From Cristatella mucedo (Eukaryota; Bryozoa; Phylactolaemata; Cristatellidae), in assembly GCA_009760855.2 (NCBI GenBank), contig WPIO01000043.1, positions 3,182,501 to 3,246,500 of the forward strand: 64,000 bases of DNA, written 5' to 3'. A program made the position numbers and the translations under genes. How positions within the stretch are numbered: position 1 is the first letter of the stretch; each line of letters opens with the position of its first letter. Below are positions 43,230 to 54,144 of this stretch, in pieces. The notes under the pieces were generated by a model. It was given only the letters and a program-made list of their open reading frames with translations. It was not told the origin of the DNA and searched no databases.

Positions 43230-44125
43230 TTATATTATTTCATAGTATACATTGTGATATTATATATGCATAAGGAAAGAGCTGAAGGAAAAGGGCGGAA
43301 GGAAAGAGCGGAGAGATAGTGAGAGCGTTTCAGCAGGAGTTGCTTAAGGGCGAGTTGTACGACTGCATTGTCAGGCGATGGGCGCGCCTTGTCCCAACAA
43401 GTGGCCGCTCACCGCCGAAGAGCTGCCAAGCTAGTCATTCGTGCCGCCTCCACGCGCGTAGGAAATTTCAAAAAATGCGCTTCGTTGTACGTTTTCAAAA
43501 GTCTCAACAGCCGCCGAGCTGCCGGTCGCAGCGCGATTTATCGAAGACGTCGGTTTCCCCGAGGAATGCGCCGGGCGTAATGCGACGAATGCTCCAGCTC
43601 CGCGCGCCCCCTAGCGAGCAAGGCGAGCAAGGCCAGATTGCTAAAAGCGCGGCGCCGCGCGGGTCGAGCCGCGGCGCGGCTCCTGAATGAATGCGCGTCG
43701 GCGCATTGATCGATCGATCGAGCGGATGTCCCAGCAGATGTCTCCTCCGAGGCAGAAGATCTAGACGTGGCGATGCTGAGCTATCTATCGGTCTCCCTGC
43801 GTCGCTTCGTCAGAATCGGCCGCTGCGGCGGCGGCGGCGGCGGCGGCGGACCAGAGCGACACTCCGCGCGTCCGCGAGCGGCGATACTACGACCCTTGCG
43901 GCGAGCTAAATTGGCCTGCAGCCTGCGGCCTATATCCATTACCTATATCCATTATTATCCATTACTCGTAGCTCATGAATCGCATAAGCGACGGGAACCG
44001 ATTGTGCAATAATCTATGGCCGAGGTTGCACACAAGCCTACGCGTTGAGATAGGCAGCGAGGTCTGCTTCCGGATTTTGCTTAAATATTCGAGCTGATTT
44101 GAGCTCTAGGCCATTGAGCATTTGG
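43230..44125. other. CpG-rich stretch, no gene recognised
   Basis: High CpG at 43370-43920 with a GGC repeat at 43826-43850. No exon with a recognisable product. Confidence 0.35.
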
Positions 44126-44127
44126 CG

Positions 44128-44265
44128 GCACTGGTTTGGTCCAGTGGTTCAAGTCTCGCCCCGACCCGGGTCTGGTCGAGATTGTGGGCTTGAGCCCTGC
44201 GGCGCATGTGAAGCGCCTGATAGGAGAGATTAAGTTGTCTTGGGGCGCTATACAAATGAATTATA
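44128..44265 (+). mobile_element. SINE-2
   Basis: ctggtttggtccagtggttc, tgggcttgagccctgcggcg and gaagcgcctgataggagaga. Confidence 0.92.
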
Positions 44266-44369
44266 TAGATGTACGTCGCAGCCGTTTTTGAACGCTAGTA
44301 AGCATCCGCTGCTGTCAAATATTGTATATATTAGACTTGGCTACGCTATCGATAGGAACTTGAAATGTA

Positions 44370-44515
44370 AATTCATTTGCATGGCGTCCTAGGAGAACTC
44401 AATCTGTATTCAGACGCTTCGCAATTGTCACGGCGCTCGAGCGCACGCCCACGGCCATCGAATGCGTTCACCTTGACCTTTGTCGGGGTGAGCACCTTAA
44501 CCACTGGGCCAAACC
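44370..44515 (-). mobile_element. SINE-2
   Basis: ggcgtcctaggagaactcaa, ctgtattcagacgcttcgca and gagcaccttaaccactgggc. Converges with the + copy about 100 bp away, giving an inverted SINE pair. Confidence 0.9.
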
Positions 44516-44867
44516 TGCGCGGCACTGTTGAGTTGTGGTAAGAGCACTCTCCGTCGTCGCCGCCGCGTTCCACCGCTGCCGCCGGCGTACCTGCATGCAT
44601 CGGTGCAGCACCTACGAAGCTTCTAGCCGCGAATAAAGATTCGGGCGCCACCAATATTCGTCGCGCGTCGGTGGTCGAGCGAGCGACTAGTGTCGCTACG
44701 TTAAAGTGCTGCGTTTGCGGCCTCGTTCTCATCGGACGCGGAAGCAAAGCGAGCATTTGTAACATCCGCCATGAATTCGAGCCAGTCTCGTGGCCCCAGC
44801 CTCGCGCTTGTAAAGAAAGAGATACGATAATAAAGTGAAACGCGGAGGTCAGCTGACTCGGCGACGT

Positions 44868-45015
44868 CGTTTATGTAGCGGCAGAAGAGCCTTAGCGGAT
44901 ACGACCCCGGCACGCACGTGGCAATAAAGGATTGTCTACCGCAGGAGTCAAACCCTCGAACTGGGTCGAGAAGTGCGGGGGGGGGGGGCACCTGACCGCT
45001 GAGCTCCTACCCAGG
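44868..45015 (-). mobile_element. SINE-1
   Basis: tgtagcggcagaagagcctt, caataaaggattgtctaccg and aggagtcaaaccctcgaact. A G run at 44978-44988 interrupts the head. Confidence 0.75.
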
Positions 45016-45101
45016 CTGTACATGAACCGCGCGCTAGCGCGCTCAGCCTGGCGGGAGCCGCAGAAGAAAGGCTGCTGGACCTGCTCACCTGCTCTAAATA
45101 T

Positions 45102-46283
45102 AATAATAATAATATAATGCACTTGATAAAGCGCCCTCAGAGAACTTGATCTCTTTCAAGGCACTTTACATTTGCTGCAAAGGGAACTGCAATTGAATGG
45201 TGAGTAAAATCATGCTTGATAAACAAACAAAATGAATAACATGGTTAGGGGTGACGTGCACTGGGTCAGCGTGCAAATGTGGTTAGTGGCAGCATGCACA
45301 GTGTCAACACGAACAAGCCCATGAAGGGCGAATCACAGGGACCCACTAAATGCTGTCCTAAATAGGTTGGTTTTTAAGTTCCTTTTAAGTGTGGTCAGGT
45401 CAGGGGATGTTCTGACGCAAGTCGCGAGGGAGTTCCAGGCTTTGGGAGCATACGAACTAAATGCACGGTTTCTAAAGGATTTGAGGTTTGTACGAGGTAT
45501 TTCTAGACTGTTGGATTCCGAAAAGCGGGTGGTACGATGCTTGGCCTGATGGGGGAGTATGTCGGAGAGATAGGCTGGAGCCATAGAATGAAGGGACCTA
45601 AAAGTGAGCGACAAAACCTTGAAGTCAATCCATTGCTTGACTGGTAGCCAGTGCAGGTCGGCGAGAAGTGCAGTAATGTGGCAACTGCGACGCTCACGAC
45701 AGACAAGCCTAGCTGCAGAGTTTTGCACCAGCTGCAATCGCCTGATCGCATATGCAGTAGGCCAGTAAGCAGTGAGTTGCAGAAGTCGAAACGAGATGTC
45801 ACGAATGCATGGACCAACTTAGATGTGGTATCCTTGTCTAAACAAGCCCAAATTTTAGCAATATTATGAAGCTGAAAATAGGCAGATTTGACCGTGGAGC
45901 TAATATGGTCGTCTAACGAGAGGTCGCTTTGGAATATGACACCTAGATTTCGAGCTGATTCGACAGGAGATATGCTGGCAGAGCCAATTTTGAGCGTCAG
46001 CCTTTCCAATTTCTGAATCACACTGGGTTTGCCCATGACTAGTAAGTTAGTTTTGTCATCGTTTAGTTTTAGAAAATTTGCTGCCATCCATGTGCGGATG
46101 TCATCAATGCATGCAGCAAGTGAGTTGAGAGAATTTGAGGTGCTCGAAGGCTGGGAGGGATCAAAGCAAAGGTACAACTGAGTGTCATCCGCATAGAAGT
46201 GAAAGCCTAGATTGTGCTTGGCAGTCACATCAGCAAGAGGGAGAGTATAAACCCTGAAAAGAACCGGACCTAGCACGGAGCCC
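45102..46283 (-). mobile_element. LINE-A, longest copy with intact YADD region
   Basis: Minus-strand frame 46276-45503 (257 codons): LGPVLFRVYTLPLADVTAKH, FHFYADDTQLYLCFDPSQ (catalytic YADD), NFLKLNDDKTNLLVMG and LVHAFVTSRFDFCNSLLTGL. A second frame, 45737-45333, completes the RT C-terminus, so one frameshift lies near 45740. 3' UTR, hairpin and AT-rich tail at 45102-45180. 5'-truncated at RT motif B. Confidence 0.93.
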
Positions 46284-46420
46284 TATAAAGGATCGCCCAG
46301 CGCAAAAAATGCAAACCCACGACTTCGGGACCGAAACCCTTCTTCACGACTTCGGGACCGAAACTCGACTTCGGTCGTGCAAAGCAATCGTCTTGCCGAG
46401 CTAGTTTGCCATCACGGATC
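46284..46420 (-). mobile_element. SINE-1 with an internal 27-bp duplication
   Basis: ctataaaggatcgcccagcg, then cacgacttcgggaccgaaac twice (46319-46338 and 46346-46365), then tagtttgccatcacgga. Joined directly to the truncated LINE-A 5' end. Confidence 0.82.
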
Positions 46421-46424
46421 GCCA

Positions 46425-47360
46425 GTAAGCGCTAGAGGTTTCTAATTTCGATAACTAATTAAGCGAGACGAAAATTTAAGGCGATAATCGGCGATAATCG
46501 GCGAGAATCCGGCGAGAGCCGGCGAGAATCGCGGCCTTCGCTGTGTCTTGCACTGCGCCTCGAACTCGTTTGGATCGGTGCCGCGGTCTCCTGGCGCCGC
46601 GCCGGCGGCAGACGACGAGGGCACACTGGTGTGGGCGAGAGGTTTGGCTGCGCTGAGCGGTCGCCTGAAAGCAGAATCAGCCTGTGCGCGCCTACGCTCA
46701 GCTACTAATTCGCAACAATGTTAAGCCGACGGCAGCCTATGCGAGAATGAGCTCTGCTTCAAATAGCAGACTGCTGGGCAGCAGCGCGGCTCAGGAATGC
46801 TTTCCGGCTTGCGGTCTCGCCGAGTCTCCGGCGCACGAAAAATTGTCGGGCCCCTTTTTTGTCGGTGCGAGTCGCCGCCGGCCGTCGGCGGGCGAAGTTG
46901 TTTTGCGGTCGCAGCGGTCGTAGAGAAGTCAGCCCGAACGAGATCTCGCCGCGAAATTGGTCGTAAGATGTTTGCAGTTGACCTGGGCCGAATGCGGATG
47001 AAATCGCGGAGTCGCAGCTGAAAATGGGGTCTCGCTGCCGCCGCAGCCTCCGTCGGCTGCCGAGCGCAGCGCCGGAGGGCGGAGCGGACCCTTAATGGGT
47101 GAGCCATTCGGGGCAGCAGGGATGGATAGGTGCACGCACTGCGGTGCGGATAGGTGCACGGTTTAGGTGCACAGGTGCGCGGACAGGTTCTCTCGTTGCT
47201 AAGCGATCTCCCAGCGCCAACGTGGCGTGGCTTAAGCGTTCCGTTCGCTTGCTAGCGCCGCACCATGGCAGCCGAGTCGGCAGCATACATACACGGCCCC
47301 TGCATCAAAGGTTGCTTTGTACCGAGAGCTGCCCGGCGCCGCTGGACCAACGGGGAGTAT
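46425..47360. other. CpG-rich stretch, no gene recognised
   Basis: High CpG, gataatcggcgagaatc repeats at 46485-46530 and repeated ggtgcac motifs at 47127-47177. Open frames on both strands, none recognisable. Confidence 0.35.
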
Positions 47361-47362
47361 AT

Positions 47363-47605
47363 AAAAAGAGCACCGGCTGATTTAGCTGCCTCTTTCGTAT
47401 TGCGACAGGGGAGCCTTAAAGGCTATCAGCAAATGTAAAGCGCCTAGAAAGAGATTGAGTTCTCTGAGGGCGCTTTATCAAGCGTATTATTGATTTTTTT
47501 TATTATTATCATCACCACCACCTGCTGCGGCAAATAAAGGATCGCCCACCGCATGATTCGAAACCCCACAGCCTCGGTCGGGAAGAGCGACCGCCTTGAC
47601 GCTGT
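47363..47605 (-). mobile_element. SINE-1 split by a LINE-A tail
   Basis: ggctgatttagctgcctctt to taaaggctatcag (47421), resuming at about 47513 with accacctgctgcggcaaata and atgattcgaaaccccacagc. Confidence 0.9.
47422..47510 (+). mobile_element. LINE-A 3' tail nested in SINE-1
   Basis: caaatgtaaagcgcctagaa, agagattgagttctctgagg and gcgctttatcaagcgtatta, then T/ATT-rich end. Confidence 0.9.
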
Positions 47606-47609
47606 ACAT

Positions 47610-47960
47610 ACTCCAGTCGCATATGTGGCATCGGCGAGAAAAGGTGGTAAGCACAAATGTAAGCAGAAGTTCGGCCGAATCGACCGCCTCGTTTGCAGAA
47701 TACGGCGATAGGGCAACCGTAGCAACTATGAACCTGCAGTGAACTACGAGGGATGTTCTCTTTGCTGCATGACTCTGCCGCTCTGCGGTGATGAAACGCC
47801 AGGCACCTACTGCGAAGACGAAGACAAAAGGGAAGACGTATCAGCTGCCTCACGATCAGCTAAGCGTGCGGCAGCAAGTGCAAGCACGAAGCACTGTAGC
47901 CGCTCATCGTATGTATGTATCCATATATGTGTCTCCGCCTGCAACTCCACGAAGCCACAC
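47610..47960. other. Intergenic, nothing recognised
   Basis: No supported feature. Confidence 0.4.
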
Positions 47961-47964
47961 AGAC

Positions 47965-48130
47965 TCTGTAGGTGTTACGCAGGACAGACTTCATCTCGTG
48001 CAGCAAAGAGAAAGTGGGAAGCATAGCAGAGTCAGGAGAGCAGTTGAGGTAGCGAGTAGCATGGAAGTAGCAGCTCACGACCGCTGGAAAGGATGAGCCA
48101 CAGTAGGCAGCAGCAGGAGAGATTAGTGAG
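47965..48130 (-). mobile_element. LINE-B 3' part
   Basis: gtgttacgcaggacagactt, gagaaagtgggaagcatagc and gtagcagctcacgaccgctg. Has an internal deletion relative to 22128-22345. Confidence 0.82.
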
Positions 48131-48134
48131 GCTC

Positions 48135-49055
48135 TCTGCCTGCGCACTGTCTGTCTACACACTACTAAACATGCCAAATATCGCCATCGTCCCAGAAAGC
48201 TAGCCCGGGCCGGCTCCAAATTTTTGCCGAATAGGTGTAGCCGCAGATGTAAAAGAAAATACTCGCACGCACATTATAGGATATTCATTCAGGAATAGTG
48301 CGTCTGGAAGCCAGGGCTCGAGCGTGTGAATGGAAAACTAAAGCCGCGGCTCGAAGCTCCGCTTTCCCTTCCGACAGTCTCGACACTTCAATCTGGAGAG
48401 CTGCGCTGCACCAAATATCGGGAGGTTGCTGGATCGCTCCCGCTTGAGCTGCCGGTATTTTTTTATATTTTTTATTGAGGCTCTCAGTCAGACGGCCTCA
48501 GTCGCCATCGGTCTTTTTGCCTTTTTTGAAAAATAACTCTCGCTACTGCGATTTTATCAAAATCCTTTCGCCGGTTACAATGCCTTTCGCGCCATGTGTG
48601 TCATTGTCTACGTCAATGTGTGTCAATGTCTACAATGTCAATGTCTACGGTTTCGAAGACCACGTGGGTCAACTCTAGAGAATGGAACGACACGCTATTA
48701 TTTCTTTTTAGTGCTACCCTTAGAGGTGTCTACAGCCGTCTACTGGTATGTCCAAGGAAACATTCAGCGAAGTTTGCACTTCGTAACACTTAATTCCTTC
48801 ACAGAGAGTCGAGGGAAAGATCCCATCATTACAGCAGATTTAAAGGAAACTTATTCACGGACCTGAGCTGCATTGAACATTATTTAGAAACCTGTAACCT
48901 CAATAAGCTCTCCAGCCGCTGCCAATGCAACTCATTTGGGTGGATTGTTCTGTTTTGCAAATGATTCTACGAGTGTGAGCAGCTTTTTACTCGGCGTCCA
49001 ATCTCTCACTTTCTCTCTACATCTCTCTTTATGTGTTATGCTTGTCTGTCAGTGG
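48135..49055. other. Intergenic, nothing recognised
   Basis: A short gtcaatgtctac repeat at 48610-48650. No supported gene. Confidence 0.4.
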
Positions 49056-49056
49056 T

Positions 49057-49059
<3 letters not shown>

Positions 49060-49142
<83 letters not shown>
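49060..49142. repeat. (CT)n microsatellite
   Basis: Perfect 83-bp CT run. Confidence 0.95.
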
Positions 49143-49143
<1 letters not shown>

Positions 49144-49267
49144 ATATAGCTCACTGAGTGGTGCATCAAGCTTGTTCTTCACGACGCCACGTAATCAGTA
49201 CTTAAGATTTAGAGTCCAGGGAGAACGCAATTGCATCCCTACTAAAATCGCTTCACACATTAACTCT

Positions 49268-49432
49268 GGCCCCAATAGCCCAGGAGGTAATATGCCCGCT
49301 CTTCAAGACCATGATCGTGGGTTCAGATCTTGCAGTGGACGATCCTTTATCGTCAACTGCAAGCGGCGGTGGCAGCGGCTAAGGCTCTTCTGCAGCTATG
49401 CAAACGAGGCTGCTAAATCAGCTATGATTAAT
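49268..49432 (+). mobile_element. SINE-1, joined to LINE-B
   Basis: tagcccaggaggtaatatgc head, tcgtgggttcagatcttgca, gcggtggcagcggctaaggc and gaggctgctaaatcagctat, followed directly by LINE-B. Confidence 0.88.
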
Positions 49433-49912
49433 TAAGTTCTGACGCTGACACATAAGGCCCGCCACGGGCTTGGCTACTCCACATTTAGCTGAACTGCAGC
49501 TCGAGTTTCTGCCTCCTCGTTCCCTCAGGTCCTGTAAGGACGATAAATTAGCTGCTCCATTCCTCCGCTTAAGGACCGCTGGCAGCAGAAGCTTTAGCTC
49601 TGCATGTCCTAGACTGTGGAACTCGCTTCCACGATTCTTACGCAACGACAACTGCTCTCCACTACTGCCGACAAATTCTCATCCTTTCCAGCGGTCCTCC
49701 GCTGCTACTTCCATGCTACTCACTATCTCAACTGCTCTCATGACTCTGCTATGCTTCTCACTCTCTTTGCTGCTTGAGATGAAGTCCGTTGGCAACCGAT
49801 TGCGTACCTAAAACCGCTTAGGCTGTGAGTGGGCTATACAAAACTCTCCTGCGTAACACTCACATAGTCTTTGTGACTTTGTGCAGTTACAGACGGAAAT
49901 ACATTACATTCC
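49433..49912 (+). mobile_element. LINE-B 3' part
   Basis: From agttctgacgctgacacata to gacggaaatacattacattc. ACPRLWNSLPRFLRND is visible in translation. Confidence 0.9.
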
Positions 49913-49934
49913 TGATGATCGCCCTACCATATAG

Positions 49935-50270
49935 CTTTGATAACAGTAATAAGGATTCTACTTTTGTAAACCGCCCCTAGAGAACTTAATCTCCTTCTAG
50001 GCACTTCAACATTCATAATATGGTTAGTGGTAACGTGCATAGTGTCGATTTGTATAATATGGTTAGTGGTAGCATGTATAAGAATCAGCATAAGAAAAAA
50101 GACTACTCACAAAGACCCAGCCAATGCTGTGAGGAGCAAGTGAGTTTTAAGCTTCTTTTTAAATTTCGTCAATTCAAGGGATGGCGAGATGTCAGCCGGA
50201 AGTGAGTTCCAGGCTTTGGGAGCACAAGAACTAAAGGCACGGTACCCAAAGAATTTGAGGCTGGTTTAAA
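49935..50270 (-). mobile_element. LINE-A, 3' part
   Basis: ccctagagaacttaatctcc, tctaggcacttcaacattca and gagttccaggctttgggagc. Confidence 0.85.
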
Positions 50271-50292
50271 TTACAGCTACTGATTTGATTCA

Positions 50293-50385
50293 CCATTAAT
50301 AGTAATAATAATGCACTTGATAAAACGCCCTCGGAGAGCTCAATCTCTTTCTAGGCGCTTTACATTTGCTGCAAAGGGAAACGCG
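50293..50385 (-). mobile_element. LINE-A 3' tail, solo
   Basis: cttgataaaacgccctcgga, tctaggcgctttacatttgc and tgcaaagggaaacgcg only. Confidence 0.85.
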
Positions 50386-50389
50386 TACC

Positions 50390-50895
50390 CACTTGTCTTT
50401 TCATCAAGGGCTTTATGTGAACTGTTATGTTTGCTTTATGTGAACTTTGCTTTCAGCGGATCGGTGAGACTGAGCAGTAAATCTTTCTACATCACGGTCT
50501 ACGTTTAAGTCACTGCCAGCAATGCGCAGCTATGCCGGCTGTGACTTAAAAACAAAAGACGAAGGCTTTCAACTAGACTGTTTCCTGCAGATACCATCCC
50601 GGGGGCTAGTATCATTTGCTGTACAAACAAGGCATGCCACCACTCTACGGCTCCCAGTTACTTGCACTCACTTTCACTGTGCATTCTGCATGTGTGATCT
50701 CTGATTTTATTCTTATGCTCTTTGTTGCTCTTTACAAGTTTCTCAAAGAGCGCATGGTCGTGTGCAACTTTCAGCTAATTATTACATTTGAATTATTGTA
50801 AGCTAACAAAGGGAAAAAACTTGCTAGTAATGGTCATGATCTGCACGATTTAGTGATCTACATGGCTATAGGTCATTTAATAAATAAATAAATAC
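50390..50895. other. Intergenic, nothing recognised
   Basis: No supported feature apart from taaa repeats at 50880-50892. Confidence 0.4.
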
Positions 50896-50896
50896 T

Positions 50897-51055
50897 AGCT
50901 GATTTAGCAGCCTCTTTTGTATAGCGACAGTGGAGCCTTAGAGGCTATTGCCGCCGCTTTCAGCGGCAATAAAGGATCGCCCACCGCTTGATTTGACAAC
51001 ACAACCTCTGTACAGAGGTCGTGAAAAGCAACGCCTTACCTAGTGCTCCATTGCA
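50897..51055 (-). mobile_element. SINE-1
   Basis: tagctgatttagcagcctct, caataaaggatcgcccaccg, acaacctctgtacagaggtc and cttacctagtgctccattgc. Its 3' end is a TAAA-type tail. Confidence 0.92.
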
Positions 51056-51929
51056 GTTATGGCTTCACAGTCTCAATATTTAATTTAACAAGACCAAGAA
51101 ATAAATACTGACAAATGAATTCCTAATCTTGAGGATAATAATGCATTTGTATTGTGCCGTGATAGATTAAATCTCTTATTCTTATCTCGATGAAATTCCC
51201 TGGAACTTGAAATATTCTTGTAAGGACGTATCTCTATTTCTTGGTAGTAAAAAAAGCATAATTTCAGCACGCTTAAGCACACAAAGACAATTGTACAGTA
51301 CCAGAAGGTTATATGAGGAGCATGAAGGTGTTTACCTTCCTTTTAAATGCTGTCAAGTCAGAAGATGTCATGACGCCAGTCGAGAGCGAGCTCCAGGATT
51401 CCTAAGCATAGAACTTTAGGCTTGGTCTCTAAGAGATTGGACGGTTCGTCCTAAGTATAGCTACACGATTTGAGTCGTAAAAAAGCAGGTGATACTATGC
51501 ATAGCCTAGTAGAAGTGCAGTTCTGATAGTTAGGCTAGAGCCAGAGAAGGAAGAGACCTACAAGTAAGTGACAAAGACCTTGAAGTCTATACGATGCTTA
51601 ATTGTGAATCAGTGAAGTGCTGATGCAAAATGACATTTGTGACATTCACGACAGGCAAGCCTAGCTGAAGAGCTTTTTGCACCATGAGAGCCTTACTTTG
51701 CAGGCAGAAAGACCCGCGAGTAGTGAGTTACAAAAATTCAGACACGATGTCACGATTGCTTGACCAACTTGGCTGCGGTGTCCCTGTCCGTGCAGGCATG
51801 AATTTTTTCAATCGTGTGTCAAAAAAGTATCTTGCGTTGACCGCGGTCCTGATTTGATCATTCATTCAAATGGAATGCTCTGGAACACAGGGCATCGAGA
51901 TTGATGCAGGGGAATCTGTTGAACAAGTT

Positions 51930-52060
51930 TTTAAGCCCAGTGGTTAAGGTGCTCGCGCTAAGTACGGCCGAGGTCGTGGGCTCAAGCCCCGTGGCACATG
52001 CGAAGCGCCGGAATAGAGATCAAGTTATTTCAGGTTGCTATACACATGAATTATATTAAT
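51930..52060 (+). mobile_element. SINE-2, nested in LINE-A
   Basis: aagcccagtggttaaggtgc, tgggctcaagccccgtggca and gaagcgccggaatagagatc. Confidence 0.92.
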
Positions 52061-52111
52061 TATATTTACATTTTATGCAGACGCTACCAGCCCATTTCGA
52101 GGACTAGGACT

Positions 52112-52195
52112 TCCAGTAAAGCGCCTAGAAAGAGATTGAGTTCTCTGGGGGCGCTTTATCAAGTGCATTATTATTGTTATTATTATTATTCCTAA
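52112..52195 (+). mobile_element. LINE-A 3' tail, solo, nested
   Basis: cagtaaagcgcctagaaaga, gattgagttctctgggggcg and ctttatcaagtgcattatta. Confidence 0.9.
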
Positions 52196-52394
52196 TTTCT
52201 GAATTAGCACTAGGTTTGTCCATACCGAGTGTGCGTTGTTTTTATCGTCATTAAATTTCAGAACATTTGCTGCTATAGAATGCGAGGGGTTTTAGCAATG
52301 AGTGCTGCAAGGTATTTACGAGAGTCTGACGCTCTAGGAGGCAAGGAACCCACAGGTACGGCTGTGTGTAGTTCGATGCTGCACTGAGAGCAAT

Positions 52395-52840
52395 AGAAAT
52401 CACCGGTCGCTTACCAGGGGGAAATTCAGTTCTGCTTTTCAATCTTTGTTTTTAGCTCAGAAATCACCTCATAAGTTCACCGCGGAAGTCCCCGAAGCTA
52501 TCTAGAAGGAAAACTATCAGCGAATAACGCCTTCTCGAAAGTTCTTTCTGCACACTCGCACAATGTCCTGAAACAACAGGGTTTTAGAGAACTCGCTGTA
52601 GCCGCTCACGTCGGCAGTCATAATTTATTGGACTTTCACGATGTCCATAAGAAAATGTAATCGCAATAATTTGCCATAAAAGAAATGCCAGTTTTCACAC
52701 ACTGATTGTTTGTCTCCTTCCTCACACATACAGGCACGCACCACATCCACGCATACACACACCCACTTACACTGTCAGTTTCTCCCTTACAGACTCTCAT
52801 GCACTCCAACTCTATTTTTCTCTATCTCTCTTCAATTCCC
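52395..52840. other. Intergenic, nothing recognised
   Basis: No supported feature. Confidence 0.4.
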
Positions 52841-52844
52841 CACT

Positions 52845-53215
52845 ATATGCTCAATTCCCTACGCTTAAAAACTGTAAGCGACGGAAGCTTTTGCTGTGCA
52901 GGTCCTTGACTATGGAACTAACTTAAACAATTCTTGCGCAAACACATGGACTCCTCGCTCTCAACTGTGGCACATTCTTTCCAGCGGTCTTGAGCTGCTA
53001 CTTCCACGTTACTCACTACCTCAACTCTCCCCTGACTCAGCCATGCTTCTCGCTGTCTCTTTGTTGCGTGAAATGAAGTCTGTTGGCTACCGCGTGCGTT
53101 CCGAAAGCCGCTCAGGCTGTGAGTTCGATGTAGAAAGCTCTTCTGCGCAACACCCACATGGTCTTTATGACTTTGTGGAGTTACAGACGGAGATGCATTA
53201 CATTACATTACATAG
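52845..53215 (+). mobile_element. LINE-B 3' part
   Basis: actgtaagcgacggaagctt, ggctaccgcgtgcgttccga and gacggagatgcattacatta, with an ACATT repeat end. Confidence 0.9.
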
Positions 53216-53219
53216 GGAG

Positions 53220-53465
53220 ACTGCCTTTAGGGTTTTGAAAAACAGTCAGTTTTGAAAAGTAGCTGTTTAGTGTTTTTTATTTTCATAAAACTTTTTTGTT
53301 AACAGCATTTTACTATTTGTTTTTCAATTTTTCTCAAATTTTAGAGTCAACAGCTTATCTTTTTGAAGAATACCATCTTCTGAAATGTCTTGCGATAGGT
53401 TCAAAATAAAAAGAATTACTTACTTCTCATATTAAAATTTCACGAATACGAGTGCATGAAGTGAC
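53220..53465. other. AT-rich spacer between two LINE-B 3' ends
   Basis: T-rich with no recognised feature. It could be an insertion into one LINE-B. Confidence 0.4.
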
Positions 53466-53469
53466 TTGT

Positions 53470-53560
53470 CTTAGAGCTTGAGTTCGCTGTAGAAAGCTCT
53501 CCTGCGTAGCGCCCACTTAGCTTTGTCTGGCTACAGGCGGAGATTCATTACATTAAACTA
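53470..53560 (+). mobile_element. LINE-B extreme 3' end
   Basis: gagttcgctgtagaaagctc, ctcctgcgtagcgcccactt and ggcggagattcattacatta. Confidence 0.85.
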
Positions 53561-53564
53561 TATC

Positions 53565-54140
53565 TTATACGAGTATGACCGCAACTCGGGCACCTTCGTG
53601 ATGCAGTCATCGGACGGACCGGCGGTGGGTGGGTGGGCGCCGCCTCGCCCGCTGCGCAGCGGCTGCCGCCGAAGCTCTCCAACCTATAGTCGATGGGTCT
53701 ATGTGCGAGTTTCCCATGCTTGCTTCCGGCTGCGGCGCGCGGCTTGCTCGCGCGAGGCCTCTGCATGCCGGACGGGTGGCTGCGGTCAAGGCCGGTCGAG
53801 CAGACTGCAGGCCCAGCCGAGGTGTGGAGGACTGCAGCTAGAACTGCATGCCGAACCTTCGCTCGCAGCCTGCCTTGTAGTCTAGCAGCTGTTGACTGGA
53901 CAACCTTGGCCTTCTGCTTCGCGCGGGCGATGTTTGCCGAAAGAACTCTCTACTAATCTCCTAATTCTCGCTCCGCCTATTCGTCTTGACGACGGCCACG
54001 CGTTCGCGATTGCACTCGCCAGGACGAAGTTGCTGACGCACGAGACCGCGCTCGCGAACGCGAACAGCGAAGCTGCCCTCCGGTCCGTCTGGCTATCTAT
54101 ATCCGGCTATCCGGCTTATCTCAAGCTGCCTTTTTCTCCC
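53565..54140. other. CpG-rich stretch, no gene recognised
   Basis: CpG-dense at 53600-54080 with open frames on both strands, none with a recognisable motif. Confidence 0.35.
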
Positions 54141-54144
54141 ATTA

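Larger units (their letters stand above)
51130..52390 (-). mobile_element. LINE-A, old copy with two insertions
   Basis: 3' tail at 51130-51180, RT C-terminal region to about 51925, then resumption at 52196 (taatttctgaattagcacta, gtttgtccat) to about 52390 (the FDPSQP region). Interrupted by SINE-2 and a LINE-A tail. Confidence 0.8.
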
